In this document: positions 10,030-23,800 of the stretch, piece after piece
How positions within the stretch are numbered: position 1 is the first letter of the stretch
Layout of the letters: the number at the start of each line of letters is the position of its first letter
Origin: Formicarius rufipectus
Lineage: Eukaryota > Chordata > Aves > Passeriformes > Formicariidae
Direction of reading: 5' to 3'
Length of the DNA: 64,000 bases
Assembly (NCBI GenBank): GCA_013399695.1
Contig: VXAU01000295.1
Span: 287,103 to 351,102, forward strand
Notes under the pieces: generated by a model
What the model saw: only the letters and a program-made list of their open reading frames with translations
Databases searched by the model: none
What the model was told of the DNA's origin: nothing
Made by a program: the position numbers and the translations under genes

Positions 10030-13000
10030 TACAAAATCTTATTTCTTCCCCTTCTTATAGGGAGATGGTAGGGAGACTTTTTATTTTTAATGTAAAGCAA
10101 AATATAGAAATGGGACAGGTTTTTTATGCCCATATTCACATGAGTCAATCTACAGGTGTGAAAAGGTGATCTAAAAGTGGAAGACATTTTATTAAAGTGA
10201 TATTTTTTCCTTGGCTTAGTTTTGAGGTTAGGATTCTGTAGCAAATGAAGACATCAGTAACATCCAAAACATAGCAAAGTAGCAAAGTGCTTATGAGTTA
10301 GACAGGTTTGAATTTAAAGAGGAACCTCTGGAAAGATTTCCATGTGGATTGCAAATCTACATGAAAAAAGGAATAAAATAAAATTTCAGAAAAAACACCA
10401 CTTTTGGAAATCTAGGGTCTGTACTTATGTTTATGACTCAAGCCCATTTCTATGATTATAGTTTATTTCTTTATTGAAAAAAAAAAATAACAAGGATGGG
10501 GAAGAAACATCTTAGACCAAAAAATGTGGGGTTTTCAGTGACTTTTTTTTTTCCAGGCAGTTGTTGTCCCTTTACTAAATTTCTGAATAGCAACTTAACA
10601 CGAGAAATATAGAAACTCAGATGTTCTTCCATATCTTTCAAAAAAAATAAATGGAAGAAAAGGAAAACACAGGAAGCCAGCAGTCCCACTGTCTTCCAAT
10701 ACACTTCTCTTTCAGCCTCAGGACCAAGCCCAAATCTGCTGAAATTGTTCATTAAACACTCTTTGCATCACTGGTTGTTGTAGACCCACATCTACAACGA
10801 ACGTAGTTATCTTTGCAACCCAAACTGTATCTACCTTGAATGTGAGGCAATTACAGTAAACCTCTAATGAGCATGAATTTAAAGTATCTTCCTTCTGTTT
10901 CAATGATCTGTTGGCTTAATGATTTCTCTCCCAGTATGGGTTCAGGTTTGGATTCAGTGTCTGGACTGAGGAATATTGCAGCAGCAGCAGTTGTTCATTA
11001 CATTTTCTTTCTCATTCCTCCTTTTTATTTGTGATCACCCCTTGTTTCTTCCTCTCCCTGATGCAGCTCTAAGTGCTGAGTTAATTATTTCAAAGGGACA
11101 AATACATTACCTGACTCAAAAGAGCAAACACACACACACAAGTCTTCCTTTATTCATTAACTTTATAGTTGTTGTTTTTACTTTCTGTTTGAGGAGTTTT
11201 AAGTTAGTTTTGTTTCAGACTCTGGAAGTGAATTAATTATTTTAATACTTTTATCCATTGTCTTTCTGGAACAAAGCAAAGTGCATTTACTTCTTAGAGA
11301 CTGCAATTTTCTCAGAAGTCTGTTACATGGTGATGTTTTGGAACAAGGAGACCCAGCAGAGGTCTGTCCTGTTGGCAGAGGCATGACAGATCCATATTTT
11401 GCAAGATGATCTTTTGCATAAAACCTTAAGCTATTGCAGCTGGCTGTTTTGAGTGTGTCTATAGGGAAAGGCAGGGGAGCGGCTCTGAGAGCAGGCATGC
11501 CATTTCCAAGCCCAGTGCATAATGCTGTTGAACAGTGGGCCATAACCACATTGCAGTTTTCCTTCTACTCTTTGCTTCTGCCAGTGATTGTTTCAGATGC
11601 CTCCCATGCTTCTGCAGCTCACATGAATAATACAGTGATCTTTAAGAGCGGCGGAGTAGATCACTGAGTGAGGCTAAGAAGATATGAGTAGATATTAAGA
11701 GTAAAGTAGAGGAGTTTGAGGAGTCAGATGGATGTCAATATCACCCGAAGCTCTCTCCAGCAGTACCTATTATTCTTTTATCATACATCTGGCTATATGA
11801 CCACATGGAGGTTGGTTTCTGCAAGAAAGACAAAGCACATTTTTATGATAGACTGTCAGTTCATGAGCTGGTGATCTTGATGAACCTGGCTTAAATTTAA
11901 CAAAAAGTCCTATAAGCAGACCTTAGGACTTCTAGTTCTCTGCTGATAAGGTATCTCTCAGGAGAAGCCAAAGTTGCACGTTGTACAAACTCAAGATTTA
12001 GGCTAGACTAGGCCTGGGAAATGCTTGGGTGAGAAAGTTTAGAAAGATGGTGTCACTTCTTCAGAACCAGCTTCTGTGTTAACACATCTTCTGTGTTGTT
12101 ACAGGATCATCTGACATATTTTGCTCATTACACCTTACAGACTGTACAACAAAAAATTGACTGAGCAGGAATAATGAAATTACCTTTGAAATGAGTAGAT
12201 GCTAAATACATATGTTTTTAATAGAAAATATCTCAGAAATATTTTGTGGTGTTTTTGAGAAGACAAAAGTGATCTTCATTGTTCTGCTTTTCATCTTCCC
12301 ACAGAGTGACAGAAATAAGTCATTACTACTCTCTGGAGGTGGTGCATAGCACCAGTTGTGGAATATCAGTGCACAAGGCTCATAAAATCACTTGCAGCTT
12401 GCCAGCTATAATACCTCACTAGAGGCTTTGTTTTCATTTTTGTTTTCTAAGAAGTTGTATGTACACTGTTAAGAGCTAGGGGAGAGAATGAGAAAGGCAC
12501 CTATGACTCCTAAAGGTCAGAAAAAGATTTTTGAGAAGAAATAAACATATTTTTACTATTGTTCTCAATACTAACATTCAAAATGTCGTATGTAAATGAA
12601 ACACACAGTTCCTTCAGTTTCATAATGATGAACACAGTGTTAAAATGTGGACACATTTTGAGCAGTCAAGCCATGTAGTGGAACAGATGCGTTTTTTCTT
12701 TCAGCAAATATAAGCCCTCAGTTGTGTGCATTTTTTATAGAAGAGGAAGGTGTTGATTTAATGTAATTTTATATCTTGAAAAAAAGTATATATCTACATT
12801 TTCATTCATATGTATATATTTGTCAAGAAATGTAACTTCAGCCCCTTCTTCTCAAATTGGATTGAACTGAACTTAAATAATGACAAATCAGCATTTCCCC
12901 TTAAGTTAAATTCTGAAATTCCAGTTTCATTCTAAGGGTGCTGAATTTGAATTTTCATCAGCACAATCCACCCAAGCCAACACCAGGAAATCTGCAGAAG

Positions 13001-16000
13001 TATTTTCCATTAAAATGTGTTTTTTGGATGGCTGACTGTTTATGAACTGAGATCTTTAGCTGAGAAGTATGATGAGGCACAAGAACTGTTTGCCATTGAA
13101 ATTGCTTGTCTGAGGCAGCAGCTCCTGTGATCTTGGCCAGCATGTGGTTTTCAGAATTGATGACGCTCATGATGTGTGACGGTAGTCCATTTTAATAGTT
13201 CAGTAATTGTGATGGTGGTATGTCCAGCAGAGATTGCATTCCATGGGATTTTCCTTGCAGTCCAATTTGTGGGGAACAATAGTAATTATAATTCTCTTAT
13301 CAACATCCTTTGTATTATAAATTGTTTAACATGGACTGTAGTTTGGTGCTGGCTGCATGGGTCATGGCCCACAGTTATTTGAGGCAATGCCTTTCTCTTT
13401 AAAGTAGTGGAAATGGCATTGTCACAGGAATGTGCCTAAACACCAATTCTCTTAAAATGCCTAAGAAAGATTTAAATGTATAAACTGTACTCTAATACAA
13501 CATAGTGCTAATGATTGATACTTGGAGAAAATGACAAAGCAAGAGCTAATAAAGATTGCCCACCATCCACTCCCCCCATCAAGATATTTCAAATAAACGT
13601 GCTGGTCTGATGTTCATATCATTCTATATCAATGCCCTCCTGGAATAGCCATTGCCCTACTCAGTAGGAAGTTCACTGTACTCCCATCGTGATTAAGTGG
13701 TGTCTGACACCATCTGCTTGTTCGTTTTACGTCACAATACTGTAATGTGGAAAACAGGGAAGAAACAGGCTTGGTGTTTTCATTTATTAGTGTAATAGAA
13801 GAGTTGATAGTATTTTCAAGGAAAAAAATGCCAACCCAAAGCTTCTTGTCTAGAACAGATATAAACCACCACAACCTCAATGTATATGTTTAAATTATAC
13901 TTACATTCCCTTCCACACACCCACCCCGCCTTGTTTTTAAACAATGGAGTTTGCATTTTCTAGATGTAAGACAGACAATAGTTACAGGTGACAGGCTGTG
14001 GTAGTAGCAAAGCCTGGTCATGCCCTCAAGCACTGGGTAAATTGGTCAAACTGCAAAGTTTTTTGATAGGTACTTTCTAAATTTTATATTTTTAGACAAA
14101 ATAAGAGTGGAAACTAGATTTGTGCAGAAGTCTTCAGTGTTTCAGGATTTATAGGTCTGTTACTGGACACTTAAATTTGAACATTTGCAAATAAAGAATT
14201 CATGTATGAGCAGGCACACCCAGACACTTCAGGCCAAGATATTTTTTTTCTGAGAATACTTACTAGAAATGATTGAATTTCCATTCAAGGATGCCAGAAA
14301 TGTTTTTCACATTTCCTAAATAGTGTAAAAGACCCTTTTTCAGTTATATGGATCATCATGCACTAGAAATCTATTTTACCAGTAAGTTTCTAAATCTGAG
14401 TTATTCTTGAGTGTCAGTCCAAATCTTTTATTTGGAAGATATGAATTTGCAATGCAATAAGTAATGTGAATGTTGTGCAAGATATGTTCAAAAGCTGCCT
14501 TCTTGTGTTCCTTAAAAAAATTTGGATAAGCTCCCTGGGACTGTTTCTGTCGATAATTCAAGGTAGCTATACCAGAGGCTACGGCGATAATGCTATTTTT
14601 TTGAAATTGTTACATAATTTACTGCCTTTCATCCTGCTGTGGTTCAGGATGACACTGCATATATTGATCTGGTGCAAGAGGGAGTGAGTATATGCAATCA
14701 TCTGAAAGATGGTTATGTCTAGAAAAGGCATGTATTTCAGAATAACGGGTGAATTGGTCTGTTGTAACAGGCAACTGATGATCATCGCAAAGTGTTCAGG
14801 GCTTAGGAGTTTGACAGTGAGTTTCTTTGGGAGGATGTCTTTATGGAGAAATTGATAGACAATGTGGGTGCATGTTAGGGCTGATTCTAGGAGAGTATTA
14901 ACCTGCAACGGTGATTGATTGTACATATGCCAAATCTCAGATAGGACGAGACTTCATTTTGTAAATGTTGTAACTGAGCAGATGTAAAAAGACTTACCAA
15001 GTTTCTTTCCAAAAAAAAAAACATTCAAGAACTCTTCACCCACTTCTGCAAGTGGGAGGTGGGAAGGAGAATAGGAGATGTCAGGAGAGATATGGGAGCA
15101 GATCTCCTCATCTTGGGATTCTGCAGGTGGCCAAACCCTCAGACCAGCAGCAAACACAGCAGCTGCCTGTCAGGACATCACCATGGCCACTCCTGGGCTT
15201 TCAGAGACAAAGTCAAGGCATTGATGTCTCAAAGTAAAAAGCCCTAACAGACATGCACCCACTGTGAAAGACACAGCTCTCACACACTTATTAGGGACTA
15301 ATTTTTGTCACCTTGGCAAGGTCTGAGGAAGTTCCAAAATGCGTAAGTTGCTGCCACTCATTTTATCTTCTGTTTTTAAAGGTAAACCTCCAGATATTTA
15401 GCCCTGTAGATCCCAGCTGAGCAACCCCAGTTAATCAATGTCTCCAGTTCCTTAAGAAATCTGAATCTAGAAGGACCTTGATGAATGAGCCTTGCTTTAG
15501 AAGTCCTACAGATAAAAGAATTTTATATGAAAGAGTCAGGTCATCTTGTTTATTTATAGCAGGAAAATATGTAAATTTTTGAATTTCTTTGTAAAATTTT
15601 TAAATGTCCTGTCTATCTGTGTATAGGGATACAGCAAGGTCAAACACACTGTAGGAGAGATGTGGAAAAGGAAGTTAGCAGTACATAACAGTAAGGCCCT
15701 TTTCTCAAGGAAAAACTTGCAGGTCTGTTTGGCATAAGATGAGTAATGAGGGCTCCATACCTGAAAGACCAGGGATTGAGAGTAAAGAAAAGAAGGAAGA
15801 GAGAAAGATCTGCCTGTCTCGGTGTGAGGCACCCACAAAGTTTAGGATATGAACACGGGCCTGGGATATCTGTAGACCACAGTCGTATGAAGGCTGGAAG
15901 GGGAACTAACTGAGGGCCTGAACACAAATTTTTGGGATTATTTAAGTTGTGTTCTAATATTAATATGCCACTACCATTAGTAACTGTCTCCTGATAACAC

Positions 16001-17457
16001 CAGCTTTCAGAAATATATGGGATAGTACATTCCCAATAGATCAGGGTTCAGTAAAAAGACAGTAAAAAGATTTGCCATGTAGCCTTCGCTGAGAGGGACA
16101 TTCTCTCAGCCTCTTTACAGATGAGTTTCCCAGTGGACCCATCTCATTTCCCTGTTTACTGTTTAGCAATTATTCAAGATACGGTAAATGCCACTGAAAT
16201 CATTCTATCATGAAATTAAATTTTCAGTTATTTTCATGCTGCCACTCTGAAGTTGTGGTAATGGTTATTGGAAATAGTAAGATAGCCAAAGATGATTTTT
16301 CTGGCCTAATATTCAGTAAGAAAGCTTTTTGAAGTGAAAGCACAGCATATGCCAAATAGTTTTAGATACACTCAACTATAAAACCACCATTTTTTTAGAA
16401 AAATTATGATTTCTATGAATATACTAAATGCCTACTTACTTAGAAAGTACTATAATTCTGTCAGTTCAGGACATATCACATTATTTTTCAGAGTGTTATT
16501 TGGTTTCCATCAAGCAGCAGGAAACAATAAAGAATGTCTTTTAAAGTCTAGGAAACATTTTCAAATTGTTACTTGAAAATAACAATGTTCAACAAAAGGA
16601 TCCATTTTGGACCGAAATGTTCCCATAGTTCAGCCAACTCTATTTGTTTCACTGTTTTAATGCCCAGCATTATAACAATCATACAGTTCAGTTATGTTGT
16701 TTATTATCTTCTTGGGAACCTCTCAAAAACTTTTAAACCAAAAATACTTGTCAGTCATTGTAAAACAAACAAGTAAACAAACTAGAAAGAAGGGCTCTTG
16801 TAATTTGCAAGATCAGTTGTTACAGATCTCTAATCTGGTCTTCTTATGAGGATCCCTGATTTGTGAAGCCTTCTACATTAGGGAATGAGAGGAAATGAAA
16901 GTGGATTTCTGCAGTTATCACCAGACCAAAACACAGTTTAAATCCTCATGGTTCCTCTCCAGCAAGAGTTCACTGCCCAACACAATGTTGCAGAGGGCAC
17001 TGCTAGGCACTCTGCTTCTACAGCAGGGAATCTGCATCCAGCCTGTTTATGACTTGACAGTTTTCTCTCAGCCCTGTGCGATGCTTTGTAGCTCTAAAAG
17101 GTGTTCTATGATTTGTTCTTTCTTTTAGTCCAGTGTACAAAAAGATCTGTGTTGTAGACAGAGAGGTACAGCCAATATATAGAAAGAGAGCATTCATCAG
17201 TTCATTGTGCTGAGAACTAGAAGAGAGTTTTTGTTGCCTCTACTGTTGAGGAAAAAAGTTCTCCATCTGAGAAAATGAGCTGTAACATTTCCAGAAGTGT
17301 TTATTCAGGCTGAACAGCATAAAATGTTACTTAAGGTGCAGAATGGGTAAAAGAGGATATTGTATGATCCAGTATTCTCAAATTTAAAAACAAATCATAA
17401 TCTACAACCACAAAGAGAAAACTGAGCAACTTCATATTAATTACTTGGTTTTCATTT
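10030..17457. other. 7.4 kb of unique AT-rich sequence
   Basis: No exon, RNA gene or transposon recognised. Small items are an 8-bp hairpin (GTTGTAGA at 10777-10784 with TCTACAAC at 10791-10798), a short (CA)n near 11130, and a perfect 11-bp tandem duplication (CAGTAAAAAGA) at 16049-16070. Reading frames reach 116 codons on the minus strand, with no homology that I recognise. Confidence 0.55.
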
Positions 17458-17475
17458 TATATATATATATATATA
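17458..17475. repeat. (TA)n microsatellite
   Basis: About nine alternating TA units within AT-rich flanks. Confidence 0.85.
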
Positions 17476-20335
17476 ATTTTTCAGTCCACCTAAGTGTCAT
17501 CTTCGTGCAAGTAATTAATTAAACAGTCACTGGTACACTGTTCATCTTATCCCTAAGAAGTTCTCTCTAGCTGGCCAGATGAGTCCTTCCCTACGAGAAT
17601 TCAGTCCCCTCTGTTGATGTCAGTGGGTTCTCCAAGAGTCTGGCTCGGCTATAAAAGACTCTCCTGTAGATACGTTAAATGGACCAAGGTAAATGTCACA
17701 TTAGAAGAGTTAGATTTTATCCCAATTTTAGGGGAGCATTTATATTCCAACAACACTAAAAATGCTAGTAGAGTTGTGTTTCAGGCACTTTGAACTAGTT
17801 GCATTGGGGTGCTGATAAGACTTCAGAAATGCATGAGTGACGTTGTGTCCTAATTCCGTAGTGAGCTACAGGAACTATGAGGGTCAGCATTGCTTTGGTG
17901 TTTTCTGATACCTTTTCTGTCATCCAGGGTGAATTTCAGCAACTATCAGATTCATCAGAAAACACAAGGAAAGCTCCACAGTCCCACCGAAGATAGTCTG
18001 TATTTTTAGTCACTCATAGGATCTGAGAGAGCTGTCTGAATTCTTTCAGGCCGAGGAGAAAGGTGGTCCATGATCTCCTACATTCATCTTTGACTTTCTA
18101 GAATTACCAAGAAGTTTACTTTTGGTAAGACTGTCAAATTACATTAAGTAGTAAAATGAAGAAATTGTAAATAAAGAGCAAGTTCCCACTGCCTGTTCCA
18201 TAAAGGCCATTTTGAAAATGTGTTTTGTGAAAAAAATTCCTTACCCTTCAGGAAAGCAAGGGAAAACCATATCTTATTTATATGTCCTGACTCAAAGTGT
18301 GATACTCTTCTATTGCTCAGCACCACAGGGCACAGGTGACTGTGGAGTTGCTTCAAACTGGAATTGTAAAGATCCTTAAGATGTGTAGCATTGAAGGACT
18401 TTAGGCTCCCACAAGCTTTATGCACATCTAGAATGAGATGAGACCAAAACAAAAATTTTGAGGGTTTATATATTAAACTCAGAAGCACATCACTAGCAGT
18501 TTTTTCCTATGCAACTACTCTTTATATGGCAATAAACTCACATGAATAGATATCATATGGCTAGTTGCAGTGTAGATATTCTGGAGCTAAAACTGTTTGG
18601 AGCCCAAACCAATGTTCTTAATCTTTTTACAAGGTTGTTTAACTTAAGTGTTTGGATTCAGGCCTATCTTTGATTTATATGTATCTTATTATGCACACAT
18701 ATTTCTATTATCGGCAGGTTTCCTTCCAGAAGATTAACATCTGGCACTTACATGCAATTGCAAATACACAGAGCTAATAAATATGTCACTTAGGTTAACA
18801 AAATATGTTTGAAATAGACCATCCCAGAAAGTATTTATTAAAATATGACAGGTGTTTTATTTTGGACTGAAGACAGGGTCCACTAGGGGCCACCATACAC
18901 CTCAGAAAAATTTCCCAGGGGAAAACCTTAAAACACATTCCACTCGTACATAAGTGACTTCACGTTTCTCATTGAATTTATTTGCAAAATGGGCAAAGAA
19001 GTTATTTTCTTGTAATTAGGTTTTCTTTTCTATCTCGTTCATTTCCACTGGCACAGTTCTTCGCTTGTGCACTGACAGCCTCTCTGCATGAAAGGTGCTT
19101 TCTCTGTGAATTATTCCAGATAAAATTGACTGTGTTCAGCATTAGTTTTTTAGAGTTATGAAAATAGCAATGTAGTCTGCATTGTGTTTTTGAACAGGTG
19201 CATTTTGAGAGAAGGGTATTTGATTTTAGCAAGGAATAATTTGTGCTGAAGCTGTAATTTAAGTTACAATACTTTCACTGGAGCTAGCTCTCCATGAGAC
19301 GTCTAGAATTTTCAAGTGAAATACTCTGTTCAGTCACTCAGCTAATTACGCTTAGTAGCTACAGTGTCTGCAGCAACCACAGCAAAAATAACATTTAGAA
19401 AAGTTATCTTGTTTCTTTGGCAGAGGCTGCATATACATAATTTCCACCTCCACCCCTTCTCTCTATCTACACATTAATCCCAGTTGAATAGTAATTGACA
19501 ATACAGAGCATCTTGTATGATTGAGTAATTTGTTAGTGTTAGAAACAGCAGAACTCTGAAATTCTGAGTGGAAAAAGTTTGTTTTAATCAGTAGACCATC
19601 CAGAACTATTATATCTACATATGTATATATAAGATAGTTGCGTGCTTGGACAGACATTCAGTCCATATGCATATTGATGCTATGATTCTATTGGGCCCAA
19701 AAAACTGTCTGTATAGATTACTTTCACAATATTTATGGGTTTTATGTAAAAGATTTAAAGATATATCAACAAATTTCTAATATAAACTACAAAAATTAAG
19801 ATACCAGGTAAGATATTTTTTTCTCTTTCCTTTATCCTTTTGGGATATCCTGGGCAGATTTTCCATTTACATTTAGGGCACTTTCTTAGGCAAAGTGAAA
19901 GGATTAAAAATACTAATTTATATTAATAAATATTTATTTGTTAAGATCATGAGGCATTCACTGGAGTCATAATGAGACTCCTGCTAAAAGAAGGTTGAAT
20001 CCTGCACTTTTGCAGTTCTCCCTTTTTTTTTTTTTTCCTATACAAAAAAGGTTCTTTAGCTGAAAGCCTTTCTTTCTTCTAGTAATTTCTTGATGTTTGC
20101 ATTCAACCAACTGCTCTGAAGGACAGAAATGCCTTCAGCTGCCTTTGCCTTTCTGCAGAATCCTGGAGACAAAAAAAAAGAGTTTATTTAAGGGTTAATA
20201 TGTGCTGTTATACTATGATTTGTACTTGCAGTGCATATCAGTTGTAAACTGCTAGTTCTTTGATGCTTAGAGAGGGTACTAATTTTTCCTTAATATTTAT
20301 TACCTTTGTCCTCAATAAATAAAAAATTAAAGTGT
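17476..20335. other. Unique AT-rich sequence
   Basis: No gene or transposon recognised apart from the CTCF-like motif at 18880. The run at 20021-20037 is poly(T). Confidence 0.5.
18880..18893 (+). promoter_or_regulatory. CTCF-like core motif, plus orientation
   Basis: CCACTAGGGGCCAC matches 13 of 14 positions of the vertebrate CTCF core CCASYAGRKGGCRS; the mismatch is C for the second G of the GGC. The site is in unique sequence, not in a recognised repeat. Occupancy cannot be judged from sequence. Confidence 0.3.
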
Positions 20336-20870
20336 GAAGTTAATGATGTGCCTTCACCTTGAATATTGTGTGCTGTTTTGGTCACTTCAGTATAAGAAAG
20401 ATTTTAAGCTGTTAGAGTGTGTCCAAAGGAGAGCAGTGAAGATGGTGAAGGGCCTGGAGGGGAAACTGTGTGAGGAGCAGCTGAGGGTACTTGGTCTGTT
20501 CATCTGGGAGAAGAGGAGACTGAAAGGAGACCACATTGCAGTTACAACTTCTTCGTGAGGGGAAGAAGTAGGGCAGGCACTGATCTCTTCCCTGTGGACA
20601 CCAGTGACAGGACCCTGAAGTTCTGTCAGGGGGGTTTAGGTTGGATATTAGAAATGGTTCTTCACCCAGAGGGTGGTTTTGCACTGGAATAGGCTCCCCA
20701 GGGCAGTGGTCACAGCATCAAGACCGACAGAGTTCAAGAAGCATTTGGATGATACTCTCAGGCACATGGTTTGACTCTTGGGGATGGTTCTGTGCAAGGC
20801 TGAGTTACACTCGATGATCCTTGTGGGTCCTTTCCAACTGAGTATATTCTGTGATTCTTTCATTCTGTGA
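20336..20870 (+). mobile_element. CR1 LINE, 5'-truncated with intact 3' end
   Basis: The order of recognisable pieces is typical of CR1. GAGAGCAGTGAAGATGGTGAAGG corresponds to the segment after the reverse transcriptase. It is followed by TTTAGGTTGGATATTAGAAA, GGCTCCCCAGGGCAGTGGTCACAGC, and then GATGATCCTTGTGGGTCC. The copy ends in the CR1 octamer repeat, ATTCTGTGATTCTTTCATTCTGTG. CR1 copies are copied from the 3' end and usually lose 5' sequence, as here. Some sequence in the middle (around 20540) is diverged or deleted. Not coding. Confidence 0.92.
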
Positions 20871-23800
20871 CAAATTTAAACTCATAAGTCTCTGAAGTTC
20901 TCTACAATGTAGCATCCTCACATTCATGATCTGTGGTTTCACAGGTAAAATTCAAGGGTCAGATATAACAAAAGCAGACTGCCTCTAGGAAGAGTGGGTG
21001 ATTTGTGAGAGGGATGGAGATCAAATGTTGTTCCTGCGTGTTCTGTATTTTCTGCAAAGTCAGAACCTCAGTGTAAGATGATAGCCTAAGAGTAAGAAGT
21101 ATTAAACTGTTGCCAAGTGTATTATCCCAGGATAATTGTAGACTGGTGAATTTTGGCATAAGATACTGTTCAAGACAAACCATAAGGGCAGGGAGAGGGT
21201 AGCTAAAGTATTTTTGACTTATAAATTCTGCTCTTCAGTGGGATAGTACCATCTATCAGAAATGGTGTCCTGGATTTTTAAAAGATCCTTCGGAAATTAG
21301 GCATCAAGTTCTTGAAAGCATTCAGAAGGATTTAATATTGTACTCCCCTAAGACCCAAATTTTTCTTGGCTATTGGAAACTGCTTATACATGAGGGAAAA
21401 GACATGGGGAAAGCAAATAACTGAAAGTTTACTCACTATCATAGATTTTGATATACCTTTTCCAGTTTCATCTTCCATCTCTTATTTGCTTTGTCTCAGC
21501 TACCTCCAGCCTTTCTTTTTATATCCAGTTGTCTTTTAACTTACATGTCTTCTTTTGCCTCCTTCAGTTCTTCTGGACCACCATTACATGTTTTTAATGT
21601 TTTTTCTGTTTCTGATTCCAAGGATTTGAACAGATTTCATACAAGAATCAGTGCATAATTCTGCATCTTTGCCCGCAGTAACTAACTCCTCAGTGTGGTC
21701 TTTCACCACACACCAACTTCCCTTATCCTCTGTTGTTGCTGAGATGACCTCCTGACCCACATGCAGCAAGTTGGAACTCCCTTTTACACAGTCCTAGAAA
21801 AACATTTTTTTCCATGTTTCCCAAAGGAAGTAAATGAGTTATAATAATGAAGGGAAGGGAGAAACTGTCAGTTGTTTCCATCTCTGGATATTTTGGTTGG
21901 AAGGAGGGGGGGTTACTGTGTTATTACAAAAGAACGCTGTGCTATTCTGAGGTCTCAAAACAGAAGGACAGTGAACAATTTCATTTTTTTATTTCCGTAT
22001 TTACAGATGCAGGAGACAATCTCTCATTGGACCTCTGGACTCTAAAACTAGTTCTCAAAATCTATATTCTTTTGCAGATTTAAGTTTGTACTTTGGACTG
22101 GAAAAAGCCACACACTGGCCTTTTTGAGATTCAGTCACCTGCTTCACGTGTGGCCACATCTCAGACTTGTCTGCAGGGTCTCTGCAGTGTTGGGGGCTCG
22201 TTTGCATCACTCCTCCCCACTCACAGGTTGCCTGCAGTGCTGAAATGCCTTTTCCCAGTCAGAGGCAGGGGACTGTGCAAGGCTGAGCCCTCACTATGCT
22301 GGCATGTTCTTGGCCCTAAATCCAACCCTGGCAGCCAGGAAGGGACTGTGGAGTTTCAAAGTCCTCTGTAGTGCTCTGCTTTATTCAGCTGCTCAAGAGA
22401 TTTCTGTGCTTTCCCCCTGATGAGCTGCTAAGGTTGCTCCTAGACCCATGTGGATGGATCCTGACAAAGCTCACAGAAGCAGAAAGCTGTGAAGTGATGC
22501 TGGGTGTGATACAGGTAGGAATTAGCAAAATATCTTACTGAGTTACAGAGTTTCATCTCTGGTACCGTCACATATGTGGCATCACTCCCCAGTGTTAGAT
22601 ATAGATGAGGCCCTGCAAGGTAAATGTTTTGCCTTACATTTTGTAGAGTAGATGAATCTGATTTGTAGATCAGCTCCTTCCTCCCATCTGGTGAGGTAAA
22701 AAGTTCAACATTTTTTCTTCCTTTTTCCAGTCAGCCATGCACAGATCAAAATTTGATTTATCAGTTATGTACCATTGGGGCCAGCCTTGGGGCCAGGTTT
22801 ATTCAATTGCTGTCAGAGCAGCATGCTGTTACCTGCACCTCCCACACTGTGAATGGAGCACCACCAGAGACCCTGCTGCTGGAGGCAGCTGGGACCCATC
22901 AGGTACCACTGCCATGCCCGAGCAGCCTGTAACAGGACCTCTCCCAGGAGGAAAAGGTACTGTAGTGTTACTTGATTCAGGGGGCCAGGGTTGCTTTGGC
23001 TCTGCATTAAAAAAGAAAGAAATTGTGGGGCTCTTTTAAATGTCTGCAGGTCTCTGAGAAAGAAGGTATTAGATAGGCAAAGAAAAAAAGATCAAATAAC
23101 CGAACACAAAAAGCATGAAGGTAAGAGAGTGAGACAAAGTAACAAAGTAATGATTCCTCCCCTCCCCTTCCCTTTTCCCCCGCCTTGTGTGTTTTTTCTT
23201 GATTTTAGACCATTTTCTAGAAAAAGCCACCTACAAGTATATGTGAGCAGCAGAGGTTATGGTCATTGTGGCTATGATGATTGCTTACAGTATCTGCTTT
23301 ATGCTGCTTTAAACTCACGTGAGAAAGCATCACAAACATTAACACTAAAATATTGTATATTTAGAGAGCATTGAATAAACAAAACCACACAGGATAGAAT
23401 GGGAAGGAAAAAAAATGCATACTGACAAATAGTAATTCTGCTCACCCCAGTCTTAGCTCCTGACACCTGAAATTGAAAATTAGGATTGCAGCTTTGAAGA
23501 GGGCTTGAAGTAATGAAATTCTGCTGTTGAACACCGTCTTCATAACAAGCTGTTAATAAGATGGCATGATCTTGTTATCACCTAGGGAGAGAATTTAAAT
23601 TCCTTTGCATTTAATCTGACAAACAGGACTAATTATGTCAAGCTGCATACATTCTTTAGTGCTGAAAGGTTACATACATTTATACCAGTTTAGTTTTATT
23701 ACAACAGAATGACATATCACTTACCCACTCAAATAAGTTTGGTGGTTGCGCTAAACTGGTTAGAGATTAAATAAAAAGTTGTTCCCAACGTTGTTTTTGG

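Noticed and set aside
10777..10798. 8-bp hairpin with a 6-base loop
   Set aside because: Short perfect hairpins like this (also at 21693 and 52109) are expected by chance in 64 kb; the arms are too short for a microRNA precursor.
19678..19700. GCTATGATTCTATTGGG resembling a CR1 end
   Set aside because: No CR1 body precedes it.
20412..20684. Minus-strand frame of 90 codons
   Set aside because: It is antisense to a CR1 fragment.
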